Of a stretch of 39,399 nt of DNA, positions 23,979-32,237 are shown in pieces. Every line of letters starts with the position of its first letter. Position 1 is the first letter of the stretch. The notes beneath the pieces are model-generated. The model ran no database searches, was not told the origin of the DNA, and saw only the letters and a program-made list of their open reading frames with translations. This DNA comes from Phil1 sp964487565. Lineage in GTDB: Bacteria > Bacillota > Clostridia > Christensenellales > CAG-138. The stretch covers positions 1 to 39,399 of the forward strand of contig CAZARN010000018.1 of NCBI GenBank assembly GCA_964487565.1, read 5' to 3'. A program made the translations under genes and the position numbers.

Positions 23979-24947
23979 TCATGACTGCATCGCCCTGGGA
24001 TCGAAAGCATCCCTAAGGCCGTCAGCAATAAAGTTGAGCGAGAGCGTGACGAGCGTTATCAGCGTGCCCGGGAAAAGGGCCATGCTTGGCACCCAGCGCA
24101 GATAACGCGCGGCTGTGTTGAGCATGGAGCCCCATGTCGGCGTTGGCTCAAGAATGCCGAAGCCCAGATACGAAAGGCTCGTTTCCATCATTATGGCGTT
24201 CACGATCGACGTTGAAACGATGATGAGAAGCGGCATCGTGACTGCCGGGAACATGTGGCGGAACACGATCTGGATCGGCTTAATGCCCAGCGCCTTTGCC
24301 GCCTGCACAAAATCCTGCTCCTTGAGCGAGAGGAAATATGCGCGGATTATACGCACGAAGCTTGGCCAGTAAAACACACCCATGACCCAGATGACGTTCC
24401 AGACGCTCCTTTCAAGGCCGGCGGCGATTATTATGATTATCAGGAATGTCGGGATGCTGTTGAACACCTCAAGAAGGCGTTGAAGCAGCGTATCCACCCA
24501 TCCGCCGAAATAACCCGACACGATGCCGAGCGGCACGCCTATCACAGCCATCATTGCCGTTGCGGCAAAGCCGACAAGCAGCGAGACCCGCCCGCCGTAA
24601 AGGCAGCGCGTGAAATAATCGCGTCCGAGAGCATCCGTGCCCCAGATGAACTTTTCGTTCGGCGCAAGCGGCTTGCCCGTCGTCAGTTCCTCGAGGTGAC
24701 TCTCCTCATAATCATAAGGGGCGATGACCGGCGCCAAAACGCTTGCAAGGATAAGCACGGTCAGCACGGAAAGACCGATCATGCCCAGCACATTGTGCGT
24801 GAAACGCTTGAGCACAAGCTTGCCGAAGCTGTCGGAGGTCCTTTCGAAGTAGTCCTCCTCGTTCATCGTATCGATCAGGTTATTAACATTAGGACGCTTT
24901 TTGAGCCATCTGAGGAGCTTGCAGTCTTTATTCTTTTGATCAGCCAT
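23979..24947 (-). CDS. oppC: Oligopeptide/dipeptide ABC transporter permease OppC/DppC type
   Basis: A 322-residue inner-membrane permease. An N-terminal cytoplasmic stretch of ~50 residues precedes the first helix (NVLGMIGLSVLTVLILASVLAPVIAPYDY), then the OppC-typical WGTDALGRDYFTRCLYGGRVSL leads to a five-helix BPD_transp_1 domain. The coupling-helix EAA-like motif is EQDFVQAAKALGIKPIQIVFRHM. It forms the pore with OppB. The ATG is 9 bases after GGAGGG; a GTG two codons upstream is less well spaced. Gaps to the neighbours are 14-18 bases. Confidence 0.92.
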   Translation of the reverse strand: MADQKNKDCKLLRWLKKRPNVNNLIDTMNEEDYFERTSDSFGKLVLKRFTHNVLGMIGLSVLTVLILASVLAPVIAPYDYEESHLEELTTGKPLAPNEKFIWGTDALGRDYFTRCLYGGRVSLLVGFAATAMMAVIGVPLGIVSGYFGGWVDTLLQRLLEVFNSIPTFLIIIIIAAGLERSVWNVIWVMGVFYWPSFVRIIRAYFLSLKEQDFVQAAKALGIKPIQIVFRHMFPAVTMPLLIIVSTSIVNAIMMETSLSYLGFGILEPTPTWGSMLNTAARYLRWVPSMALFPGTLITLVTLSLNFIADGLRDAFDPRAMQS

Positions 24948-24965
24948 TTTCACATGCCCTCCTCG

Positions 24966-25940
24966 TCAATTGTACCGGATGCGCGGATCGACAAGCGCAT
25001 ACAATACATCCGAAAGCAGTATTCCGCCGAGCGTAAGCAGACCGATTATCAGCAGAGAAGCCATTTCCATCGGATAATCACGGCTGGATGCGCCGCTTGT
25101 GAGGGCGCTGCCAAGTCCCGCAATGCCGAATATGGATTCGATCATCGTGGAGCCCGTGATCACCGCCGGCAGAGAGCCTGCAATGCTTGTGATCGTCGGC
25201 AGAGAAGCGTTTTTGAGCACATGCTTCCATGTGATTGTCTTTTCCGCAAGGCCCTTGCTGCGTGCGGTGCGCACATAATCCTGATTCATCGATTCGAGGA
25301 AGGCGCCGCGCTGGAAACGGGCCCAGCTTCCGAAGCCGGGGATTATCATGCACAGCATCGGCAGTATCATGTGCTTCGCAGTATCGATGAAATACTCCCA
25401 TTTTGTCGGGTTCACAAGCATGAGATCATGCAGCCCTGTGGACGGCAGCCATCCGAGCTTGAGCGTGAACACCGTTATCATCAAAAGACATATCCATGCG
25501 TACGGGACAGACATGGTTATGTAACATATAATCTGGATGAAGTTATCCCAGAACTTTCCATGGTTCAAGGCACTTGCAATACCCAGCGCGATTCCTATCA
25601 ACGCCTGTAATATGGTGGCAAGCAAGCATATAACAAGCGTTATGTTTATCCTTTGGCTGATTTCCCATGTTACAGCGCGCTGAGAAACAAGCGAATAGCC
25701 CAGGTTGCCTTGCAGCACGTTCACGAGCCATTTGAAATATCTGACGTAGAAAGGCTTGTCGAGTCCAAGCTTTACCCGCATTTCCTCAACAAATTCCTTG
25801 GTAACACGCTGCTTTTCAAAATCGACATAAGCAAGCGTCGGATCGCCCGGAGCGAGGTCCATTATCATATAAGAGATAAACGTTATCACGATAAGCATCG
25901 GAATTATCAGCAATAAACGTTTGACAAGATATCTTTTCAT
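24966..25940 (-). CDS. oppB: Oligopeptide/dipeptide ABC transporter permease OppB/DppB type
   Basis: A 324-residue permease starting MKRYLVKRLLLIIPML, the classic OppB/DppB first helix. It has the APGDP motif after helix 1, a periplasmic segment, then the BPD_transp_1 domain with the EAA-like motif NQDYVRTARSKGLAEKTITWKHVLKNA and the family C-terminus LLSDVLYALVDPRIRY. Together with OppC it makes the channel. I chose the ATG behind GGGGAG (9 bases), because the 24 codons of possible upstream extension are not membrane-protein-like. It follows the binding protein by 95 bases, with a strong hairpin between. Confidence 0.93.
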   Translation of the reverse strand: MKRYLVKRLLLIIPMLIVITFISYMIMDLAPGDPTLAYVDFEKQRVTKEFVEEMRVKLGLDKPFYVRYFKWLVNVLQGNLGYSLVSQRAVTWEISQRINITLVICLLATILQALIGIALGIASALNHGKFWDNFIQIICYITMSVPYAWICLLMITVFTLKLGWLPSTGLHDLMLVNPTKWEYFIDTAKHMILPMLCMIIPGFGSWARFQRGAFLESMNQDYVRTARSKGLAEKTITWKHVLKNASLPTITSIAGSLPAVITGSTMIESIFGIAGLGSALTSGASSRDYPMEMASLLIIGLLTLGGILLSDVLYALVDPRIRYN

Positions 25941-25972
25941 GAGATCTTCTCCCCTGTGGCCGTTATGTATGC

Positions 25973-25998
25973 CCGGGGGGCGGGAATGCGCCCCCCGG
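25973..25998 (-). repeat. Strong hairpin between the binding-protein gene and oppB
   Basis: A perfect 10-base stem (CCGGGGGGCG / CGCCCCCCGG, 6-base loop) without a T run, about 40 bases after the binding-protein stop. Such hairpins often protect the upstream mRNA so that the binding protein is made in excess over the membrane parts. Confidence 0.7.
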
Positions 25999-26035
25999 AC
26001 GGCTGTCAGCACTTATATGCCGACGTATGTTTCAC

Positions 26036-27853
26036 TTATGCGTTCGGGTCGATCCAGATACGCTCCATTGCGAAGCCAAGATAGTTGTTGTTCGTGCGCC
26101 AGAGGGCCTTGTCTATGCCGCGGATGTTCGCCTGGAAGGCGATACGGCGCTGCATGGTGCCGATGGGGATCTCACTAATTATCTCATTGGTCCAGATCTG
26201 CTGGAACGTCTTGAAATACTCTGCGCCGTTATCATGATCGGTTTCCATCGCCTTGAGCGCTTCGTCGCTGCGGGCGACAGAATCCACGATGGCGGGTTCG
26301 AAGCAGCGGGCCTTTTCCTCATCGGTATAGAACTCGCCGGTATCCCAGTTCTTGAAAAAGCCCTGATCGCCCCAGCTCGCATACATGTTGTAATAACCAT
26401 AGGCGTCTGAGCCGTATCCGCCGTAATAATACACGTTGGCGGTGGTTTCAATATCGTTGGGATCAAATGCTTCGTCTGCCGAAACGAAAGTCTCAAGCCA
26501 GCTCGTCTGTTCTTCGGTCGTAAGGGCTGAAAGGATACCGCAGTTCTGGCAGTTTTCCGCCATAAGAACGCTCATCCGTTCATTCGCTCCGCCCGCGTCA
26601 TAGTAGCTCCACTTGATGGAAATGTTGGAGCCGTCCTTCCAGTTGCGGATCCCGTCGCCGTCGGTATCGACATAACCGGCATCGTCAAGGATCTGATTGG
26701 CTTTATCAAGATCGTAGTAAGGCTGATTCATGCCTTCCTCGGTATACCACTGGCCGTCCGAGGGAACGATCGAATAGCTCCTTATGCACGCGCCGCGCAG
26801 CACCTTGTCGATGATCTCTTCATAGGGGATCATGTAAGAAATCGCTTCACGGATCACGCGATCGCCGGTGTAGAGCGGTTTCTCAAGATCGATATCGGCA
26901 AGTTTATAAAGGTGGAAATCAAAGCTCACTTCGGCAACCATCGAAGAGGGGCCGATAAGGAACTGGAACTGATCGCTATCCTTGATCTCCTCGTAATAAT
27001 CCTCGGTGGTGGTATAGCAGGAGACCTGACCGGATTCAAGAGCGATCTCGGTATACTGTGAGCCGCCGGTGATCTTTATGAAAGCGGCGTCAAGATACGG
27101 ACGTCCGGCCCAGAAATCATCAAAGGCTTCCATCTTCAGATAATCGCCGACTTTATACTCAACAAACTTGAACGGACCGCAGCCGATGGGCTCATATGCC
27201 TGTTTGCAGGAATAGAATTCGGAAGGATCGACGCCCTCATAATAATGCTCGGGCTGGATGTGCAGACCGTCCATCATATTGTAGAGGAGGTTGTTGCTGG
27301 GCTCAGTAAGGGTGACGGTGAACGTTGAATCGTCCACGGTCTCCCATGTGCCGGGCAGCTGGAACTGAAGGCTCATGAACCAGTTGGGATCATATTGCAC
27401 ATTGTTTGTCCAAACAACGTCGCTTGCAAGCACCGGGGTGCCGTCATGCCACTTCACGCCGTCGCGGATGTGGAACGTATACACAAGACCGTCGTCGCTT
27501 ACCGTATAGCTGTCGCAAACACGATACTCTTCGATGTTGCCCTCGGCATCAACGATGAAAAGCTTATCGTTGATGAACGAGCTCATACGGTTTGTCCAGC
27601 CGGAGGTCAGCCAAGCATAGAGCAGGGTGTTGGGATCGCCGCTCTGCGCCCAGACAAATGTTCCGCCGTACTGCGGTTCTTCTTCCGGTGCGGTGGTCGG
27701 GGTTGTTTCCTCAGCAATGCCTCCCGAAACGGTGGCTTCCGGATTTGTTTCCGGAGCATCGGTTTGTGTGTCGGCCGGCTCAGTCGTTTGGCAGCCTGCA
27801 AAAACGCTTACCACCATCATGAGGCCGATCAACAGCGCGATCAGTTTCTTCAC
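26036..27853 (-). CDS. Peptide-binding lipoprotein of the ABC importer (family 5 substrate-binding protein)
   Basis: A 605-residue extracytoplasmic binding protein of the Opp/Dpp family 5 class. The N-terminus is a lipoprotein signal (MKKLIALLIGLMMVV) with lipobox VFAG-C, lipid-modified Cys 21. A ~40-residue Thr/Pro/Glu-rich linker follows, then the domain starts YGGTFVWAQSGDPNTL. HIRDGVKWHDGTPVLASDVVWT is the usual family signature. It is somewhat longer than common OppA (~540). It captures the substrate, probably peptides, outside the membrane. The start is GTG, 8 bases after AGGAGG. It follows patB by 74 bases and leads the transporter genes. Confidence 0.93.
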   Translation of the reverse strand: MKKLIALLIGLMMVVSVFAGCQTTEPADTQTDAPETNPEATVSGGIAEETTPTTAPEEEPQYGGTFVWAQSGDPNTLLYAWLTSGWTNRMSSFINDKLFIVDAEGNIEEYRVCDSYTVSDDGLVYTFHIRDGVKWHDGTPVLASDVVWTNNVQYDPNWFMSLQFQLPGTWETVDDSTFTVTLTEPSNNLLYNMMDGLHIQPEHYYEGVDPSEFYSCKQAYEPIGCGPFKFVEYKVGDYLKMEAFDDFWAGRPYLDAAFIKITGGSQYTEIALESGQVSCYTTTEDYYEEIKDSDQFQFLIGPSSMVAEVSFDFHLYKLADIDLEKPLYTGDRVIREAISYMIPYEEIIDKVLRGACIRSYSIVPSDGQWYTEEGMNQPYYDLDKANQILDDAGYVDTDGDGIRNWKDGSNISIKWSYYDAGGANERMSVLMAENCQNCGILSALTTEEQTSWLETFVSADEAFDPNDIETTANVYYYGGYGSDAYGYYNMYASWGDQGFFKNWDTGEFYTDEEKARCFEPAIVDSVARSDEALKAMETDHDNGAEYFKTFQQIWTNEIISEIPIGTMQRRIAFQANIRGIDKALWRTNNNYLGFAMERIWIDPNA

Positions 27854-27927
27854 TATTATATCCTCCTGTAATATTTATTTTTAAGGGGATCATCCCCTCA
27901 AAAACGATCTTCGCTTTTTGCTGTGCT

Positions 27928-29115
27928 TCAAAGCCGAAGCGTGTTTATCCATGCGCGCAGCTTGTCCAGCGCGTCCTGCACGCATGAAGTCGGGCAGGCG
28001 ATGTTGACCCGTTCAAAGCCGTTGCCTTCCTCGCCGAAATAGTATCCGTCGTCAAAGAACACATGCGCTTCCTTCATGAGCCCGTTCTCAAGCCCGACAT
28101 TGTCAAGCCCGAGCGCGCGCATGTCGATCCACATCAGATATGAGCCTTCAAGCTTTGTGACCTTGAGCATAGGCAGATACTTTTCAATATAATCTTTGAC
28201 GAGCTTTGCGTTTTCTTCTATCTTCAATATGCACTCGTCAAGCCACGCCTCGCCCTCGTTGTATGCGACCTCGACGGCCTTCATTGCCAGCATATCCGGT
28301 CTGAATATGCCGCAGCGGCTCTTCTGCTGCTGGAAAGCCTTCCTGAGCGTTTCATCTTCAATTATTACGTTTGATGCAATAAGTCCGGCAAGATTGAATG
28401 TTTTGCTTGGCGCCGTGCAGGTGATAAGCTTTGATTTGAATTCATCTGAAACCATGGCAAACGGGATATGCTTGTAACCCGGCATCACAAGATCCGAATG
28501 GAGCTCGTCGCTGACGATGGTGACGCCGTTATCGATGCAGATACGGCCGACGCGGCGTATTTCATCCGCGCTCCACACGCGGCCGGCCGGGTTCTGCGGA
28601 GAGCAGAAGAGCAGCAATGTATTGTTCGGATCCTTGGCCTTGCGCTCAAGATCCTCATAATCAATATAATAGGTATCTCCTTCATGAATGAGCGGATTGT
28701 CAACGCGCACGCAGCCGTTTTCCGTTATGCCGTGGAAGAATCCGGGCCATGTGGGCGGCATCACGATAACGCCGTCCCCTTTTTTGCAGTATGCCTGGAT
28801 CGCCATACATACAGCGCCGTGTACGCCGGGATAAGGTATTATCCATTCGCGCGGAACATCCCATCCGTGCCTGCGCTTCATCCATCCGCTCACCGCGTCA
28901 AAATAGCTTTGTGTGGGCGTGAAATAAGCGAGAACCGTTTTTTCCATGTACTGCTGTACACCGCGAACGACCTCGGGCGCGTTATAGAATTCCATCTCCG
29001 CGTTGCTCATCGGGACGATGTGCATTTCAGGCGTTATGCCGTATTTGCGCATTTCCTCCCATTTGGTGGAACCGATGTCGAACCGGTCCAATACGGTCTC
29101 GAAATCATACTTCAT
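27928..29115 (-). CDS. patB: PatB/MalY family PLP-dependent C-S lyase (cystathionine beta-lyase type)
   Basis: A 395-residue fold-type I aminotransferase-like enzyme of the PatB/MalY group, which splits C-S bonds in cystathionine, cysteine S-conjugates and related amino acids to pyruvate, ammonia and a thiol. The PLP lysine is Lys 238 (APSKTFNLAG), with Asp 203 (SDELHSDL, typical of PatB/MalY) and Asn 175 (SPQNPAGR). The N-terminal DRFDIGSTKWEEM, near D-R-x-x-T-x-S-x-K-W, is also characteristic. It is the first gene of the leftward operon, 95 bases from a consensus-like promoter, and directly ahead of the peptide-binding protein, which suggests that imported peptides contain thioether or sulfur amino acids (inference). 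Confidence 0.9.
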   Translation of the reverse strand: MKYDFETVLDRFDIGSTKWEEMRKYGITPEMHIVPMSNAEMEFYNAPEVVRGVQQYMEKTVLAYFTPTQSYFDAVSGWMKRRHGWDVPREWIIPYPGVHGAVCMAIQAYCKKGDGVIVMPPTWPGFFHGITENGCVRVDNPLIHEGDTYYIDYEDLERKAKDPNNTLLLFCSPQNPAGRVWSADEIRRVGRICIDNGVTIVSDELHSDLVMPGYKHIPFAMVSDEFKSKLITCTAPSKTFNLAGLIASNVIIEDETLRKAFQQQKSRCGIFRPDMLAMKAVEVAYNEGEAWLDECILKIEENAKLVKDYIEKYLPMLKVTKLEGSYLMWIDMRALGLDNVGLENGLMKEAHVFFDDGYYFGEEGNGFERVNIACPTSCVQDALDKLRAWINTLRL

Positions 29116-29208
29116 TTAGTGCCGCTCCATTGTTCAGTTATTCTTTGTGCCGCATGCGCGACTGTCAAGTTGAGATTTATTTGTTTAGAACCTAATTCTT
29201 TTGTGGGC

Positions 29209-29237
29209 ATTATAGCAGCATGTATACACAAAATCAA
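29209..29237 (-). promoter_or_regulatory. Promoter of the leftward patB-opp-tld-nif3 operon
   Basis: Read leftward: TTGATT, a 17-base spacer, perfect TATAAT. The transcript leader would be about 87 bases. The spacer carries CATGCTGC directly before the -10, a string also found in the rightward promoter spacer. Confidence 0.8.
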
Positions 29238-29414
29238 CAGTAATTTTACAATTTCTAAACTATTTCGAGAATCGCCTGACCATGAAAAAATACATTCCGC
29301 ACCAGTATGCGCATAATTTAACAATTATACATAATTCTGGCTTATATTGGGCGTATTGCGCCGCAGGACCTTAGTTTGCGTTTGATCTTCAAAAAACGGC
29401 GCTTGCTGAAAGGT
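29238..29414. other. Core of the divergent intergenic region, no certain gene
   Basis: AT-rich sequence between the two divergent promoters. The only thing to note is a possible 30-codon rightward frame (29282-29374, MKKYIPHQYAH...) without a ribosome site. I do not call it a gene. Regulatory-protein sites are likely here, but none can be named. Confidence 0.4.
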
Positions 29415-29429
29415 TGAGAGAATTTCTCA
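29415..29429. promoter_or_regulatory. Candidate operator next to the rightward promoter
   Basis: The inverted repeat TGAGA-GAATT-TCTCA ends 10 bases before the -35 box of the rightward promoter. The size and place suit a dimeric regulator, possibly the MarR protein encoded after the rightward operon; this link is inference. Confidence 0.35.
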
Positions 29430-29439
29430 CTTTCGTGTA

Positions 29440-29468
29440 TTGCACGCACCATGCTGCGGTTATATAAT
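29440..29468 (+). promoter_or_regulatory. Promoter of the rightward tldD/tldE operon
   Basis: TTGCAC, a 17-base spacer, perfect TATAAT; the leader is about 50 bases and ends in AAAGGAGG before the ATG. The spacer contains CATGCTGC, as in the leftward promoter. Confidence 0.8.
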
Positions 29469-29525
29469 GAGTTTACCCGCTAAATAGTTTATTCAGATCT
29501 GTATCATCACAAAGGAGGATATCAA

Positions 29526-30914
29526 ATGCTAAACGACATTCTGACTCCGCTTAAATCTCAGTTTACTTACCAAACAGAACTGAGGGCGCAGCAAAACCTC
29601 AATTGTCAGGTTCTTGTGAAGGACGGCAAGCTCGTACGCAATCTTTACACGGACCGCAGCGGCGTGTTTGCCCGCGTATTCAAGGGGGGACTTTTCGGCT
29701 CAGCGAGTTCGTCGGAATATGATGAAGCGCATTGCAGGGACATACTCGAACACGCGACACGCCTTGCGGAAGAGGCCGATGCGCGCGTGCATATCGGCGA
29801 AGACGGCATCCCTCCGATCGAGAACGGCAAGCTCGAGCTTGACCGTGAGCTTCGTGAGCTCGACCAGAAGATGCACATGGACTTTGCCTTTGAGATCGAT
29901 AACTATATCGCCGCAAAATATCCCGATCTCACCGGGCGCGAGATACGCGTGAGGAGTCAGGTGACGGAAAAGCGCCTTGTCGTGACAAACGGTTGGGACG
30001 CGCACACCGCCATAATTCGGGCTTATGTCGATATCGATCTCAAAACGGTCACCAAGGACGGCGAACCCATAAGCCTCGGCAATTATTACGGCCACAACAA
30101 ATATCTTGACGAAGTTTTCTTCTCGAACCGCGAATGGCTATATGAAAAGATCGACGAGCTTTATCATCAGCTCATGGATTTCCGCGAAGGCGTATATCCG
30201 GAAGCCGGCGTTCACGATATAATCCTCTCCCCCGACCTTACCGGCATGCTTTCGCATGAAGCCATGGGCCATACCGTGGAAGCGGACGGCGTGCTCGGCG
30301 GTTCGATTTCAGGCCTGTATATGGGGCGTCAGATTGCAAGCGAGATCGTTACCCTCATGGATTATGCAAATACAGTCCCTGACGGGGAAGCTTACTGCCG
30401 TATGCTCGTCGACGACGAAGGCACCCCGTGCGAGGATGTGCCAATAATAACGAATGGGATACTTACAGGATATATGCACTCCCGCCAGACGGCGCGCAAC
30501 TTCGGCCGCGGCGGCAAAGCCCGCGGCAACTGCCGTGCGAGCCAGTATTATGACGAACCGATGATACGCATGCGCAACACGGGCATCGCGCCGGGCAAGA
30601 ACACGCTTGACGAGATGATCGCCTCCGTGGATCACGGCTATTATCTTGTCGGCAATGAAAACGGATCCGGCGCGACGAACGGCGAATATATCATCGTGAG
30701 CTCGCTTGGCTATGAAATAAAGAACGGCAAGATACTCCGCCCGATCCGCGGGACGACGATGAGCGGACTTGCTTTTGAAATGCTCAAGAGCGTTTCCATG
30801 ATCGGCAACAAACAGGAATGGCGCTTCGGCGGCATGTGCGGCAAGAAGCAGGGCATCGAAACCGCGACGGGCGGTCCCGCGATAAAATGCCGTGCGAATC
30901 TAGCCGGAAGGTGA
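29526..30914 (+). CDS. tldD: TldD metalloprotease (TldD2)
   Basis: A 462-residue TldD-type protease with the full zinc site: HEAMGH (His 244, Glu 245, His 249) and Cys 438 (GGMCGKK). After HEAMGH the second Cys/Thr position is Val (HTVEAD instead of HTCEAD). It groups with TldD1: both have VLGG after the active site, an ending like SGLAFELLKSV and AIKC(K/R)AN. It is the first gene of a six-gene operon made only of tldD- and tldE-like genes. An AAAGGAGG site lies 7 bases before the ATG, and the TELR at residues 17-20 matches the other three TldD. It should need one of the TldE proteins as partner. Confidence 0.93.
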   Translation: MLNDILTPLKSQFTYQTELRAQQNLNCQVLVKDGKLVRNLYTDRSGVFARVFKGGLFGSASSSEYDEAHCRDILEHATRLAEEADARVHIGEDGIPPIENGKLELDRELRELDQKMHMDFAFEIDNYIAAKYPDLTGREIRVRSQVTEKRLVVTNGWDAHTAIIRAYVDIDLKTVTKDGEPISLGNYYGHNKYLDEVFFSNREWLYEKIDELYHQLMDFREGVYPEAGVHDIILSPDLTGMLSHEAMGHTVEADGVLGGSISGLYMGRQIASEIVTLMDYANTVPDGEAYCRMLVDDEGTPCEDVPIITNGILTGYMHSRQTARNFGRGGKARGNCRASQYYDEPMIRMRNTGIAPGKNTLDEMIASVDHGYYLVGNENGSGATNGEYIIVSSLGYEIKNGKILRPIRGTTMSGLAFEMLKSVSMIGNKQEWRFGGMCGKKQGIETATGGPAIKCRANLAGR

Positions 30915-30923
30915 GGCGCGCGT

Positions 30924-32222
30924 ATGATCGATAAAGAGTATTATGCTTCAATACCCGACAGGGTCCTCTCCGCATTTTGCGCCGCCGGTGCCGACATGGC
31001 CGAATGCACGCTCAATCTGCTCGATCAGATCGAAACCAATTGCCTCGGCCACGAGGAGTATCTGCTCAGGGAGTTTCAGGAGCTTTCGGTGGACGTTAAG
31101 CTGTATTGCGGCCGCAGAAGCGCTTCCGTGCGTTTCAATCAGCTCGACGAGGCTTCCGTTTCCCGTGCGGCGAAACGCGCCGTGATGATGGCGATGTGCG
31201 CAAGCGAAGAAGAGAAGCCCGTGATAGGCTTCCGCGGCAATCCCGCGCCTGACAATCACATCGATCGTCCTGCCCCCGAAAGGCTTTATGAGCGTTTTGA
31301 AGAAATGATGACTCAGTTCAAGCGCGAGTATCCCGACGTCGGCATGGACGGCATGGCATGGCACGGACGTCAGATAATGTTTTATAAGAACACTGACGCC
31401 CAGCAGGTGTCTTCGGACAACTGCACCATGATGTGCGGCTTTCAGGCCTCGGCAAACGACGGGAAGGATTCCACCACGGACTGCGTGAGCTATTTCGTTG
31501 AAATCGATGATATGGACACGCCGTTCATGGAGCTTGGCTTGATGCGCGAAAAGCTTTCACATGTAAGGCGTATGCTGCATCCCAAGAAGCTTTCAGGCGA
31601 AAAATTCGAAGGCACGCTCCTTTTTGAGCCCGACGGGGTCATGTATTATCTCAATCAGCTCCTTACAAGGAGAGAGAATATGAAGGAAGGCGACGGGTAT
31701 CCCGCGCCCGAATGCAGCCGCGGATTTTCCGTTTACGAGGCGCGTTCCGACAAAAAGTACATTCAAGGCGACGGCGCCGTCAACAGCGCCCTTGCCGAAA
31801 AGCGTTATCTCATCGCCGACGGAACGCCAATACGTCCTGCCGCCGCCGGGCTTGAGGGCAGCGCGCTCGACGCGCATCTTGAAACGGAGCGCAACCGCGC
31901 AGCAAGGCTGCCATTCGGCGTTACAGGCGTTGAATATGCGTCGGAGACGCCTTATGCCCAGCTCATCGGCTCCGTGAAGCGCGGCATTCTCGTTGGCTAT
32001 ATAAGCGGAACAATGCCCGCGCCAAACGGAGATTTTTCCGGCGCTGTCAAAGACGGGTTCTATATTGAAAACGGAGAGATCAAATACCCTGTCGTCGAAT
32101 GTATGGTGAGCGGCAACGTGTTCGAAATGTTCAGGCGCATCCGGGGCGTCTCAAGCGAGCGCATCCTCCAGCGCGGCCTGTCCATGCCGTATATAGCCCT
32201 CGACGGCGCAACGATAATTTGA
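30924..32222 (+). CDS. tldE: TldE/PmbA-type non-catalytic subunit (TldE2)
   Basis: A 432-residue TldE-like protein, without HExxxH. Shared family blocks are AGADMAECTL near the N-terminus, EGTLLFEPDGVMYYLNQLL, and the C-terminal LIGSVKRGILVGYISGTMPAPNGDFSGAVKDGFYIENGEI and NVFEMFRRIRGVS (both given as landmarks). It forms a subgroup with the next gene: both have LGH(E/D)EYLLREFE early and a GFRG segment near residue 98. It lies 9 bases after tldD2 behind AAGGTGAGG. As the first TldE after TldD2, it is the most likely partner of that protease, but with three TldE genes in a row the pairings cannot be assigned from sequence. Confidence 0.9.
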   Translation: MIDKEYYASIPDRVLSAFCAAGADMAECTLNLLDQIETNCLGHEEYLLREFQELSVDVKLYCGRRSASVRFNQLDEASVSRAAKRAVMMAMCASEEEKPVIGFRGNPAPDNHIDRPAPERLYERFEEMMTQFKREYPDVGMDGMAWHGRQIMFYKNTDAQQVSSDNCTMMCGFQASANDGKDSTTDCVSYFVEIDDMDTPFMELGLMREKLSHVRRMLHPKKLSGEKFEGTLLFEPDGVMYYLNQLLTRRENMKEGDGYPAPECSRGFSVYEARSDKKYIQGDGAVNSALAEKRYLIADGTPIRPAAAGLEGSALDAHLETERNRAARLPFGVTGVEYASETPYAQLIGSVKRGILVGYISGTMPAPNGDFSGAVKDGFYIENGEIKYPVVECMVSGNVFEMFRRIRGVSSERILQRGLSMPYIALDGATII

Positions 32223-32237
32223 GCGAAAGGAGCACCA

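Noticed and set aside
24255..25610. Long rightward open frame (about 450 codons) over the oppC/oppB genes
   Set aside because: It is antisense to two clear permease genes. Its product is rich in His, Arg, Cys and Asp with no domain; it arises from GC-rich codon bias.
27884..27898. Hairpin AGGGGATCATCCCCT between patB and the binding-protein gene as a terminator
   Set aside because: The stem is only about five bases with no T run, and the genes on both sides are likely co-transcribed.
29112..29324. Leftward 70-codon frame ending with a 4-base overlap on the patB start
   Set aside because: It would begin upstream of the patB promoter and run through its -35 and -10 boxes. There is no ribosome site, so it could not be expressed from that promoter; the ATGA overlap looks accidental.
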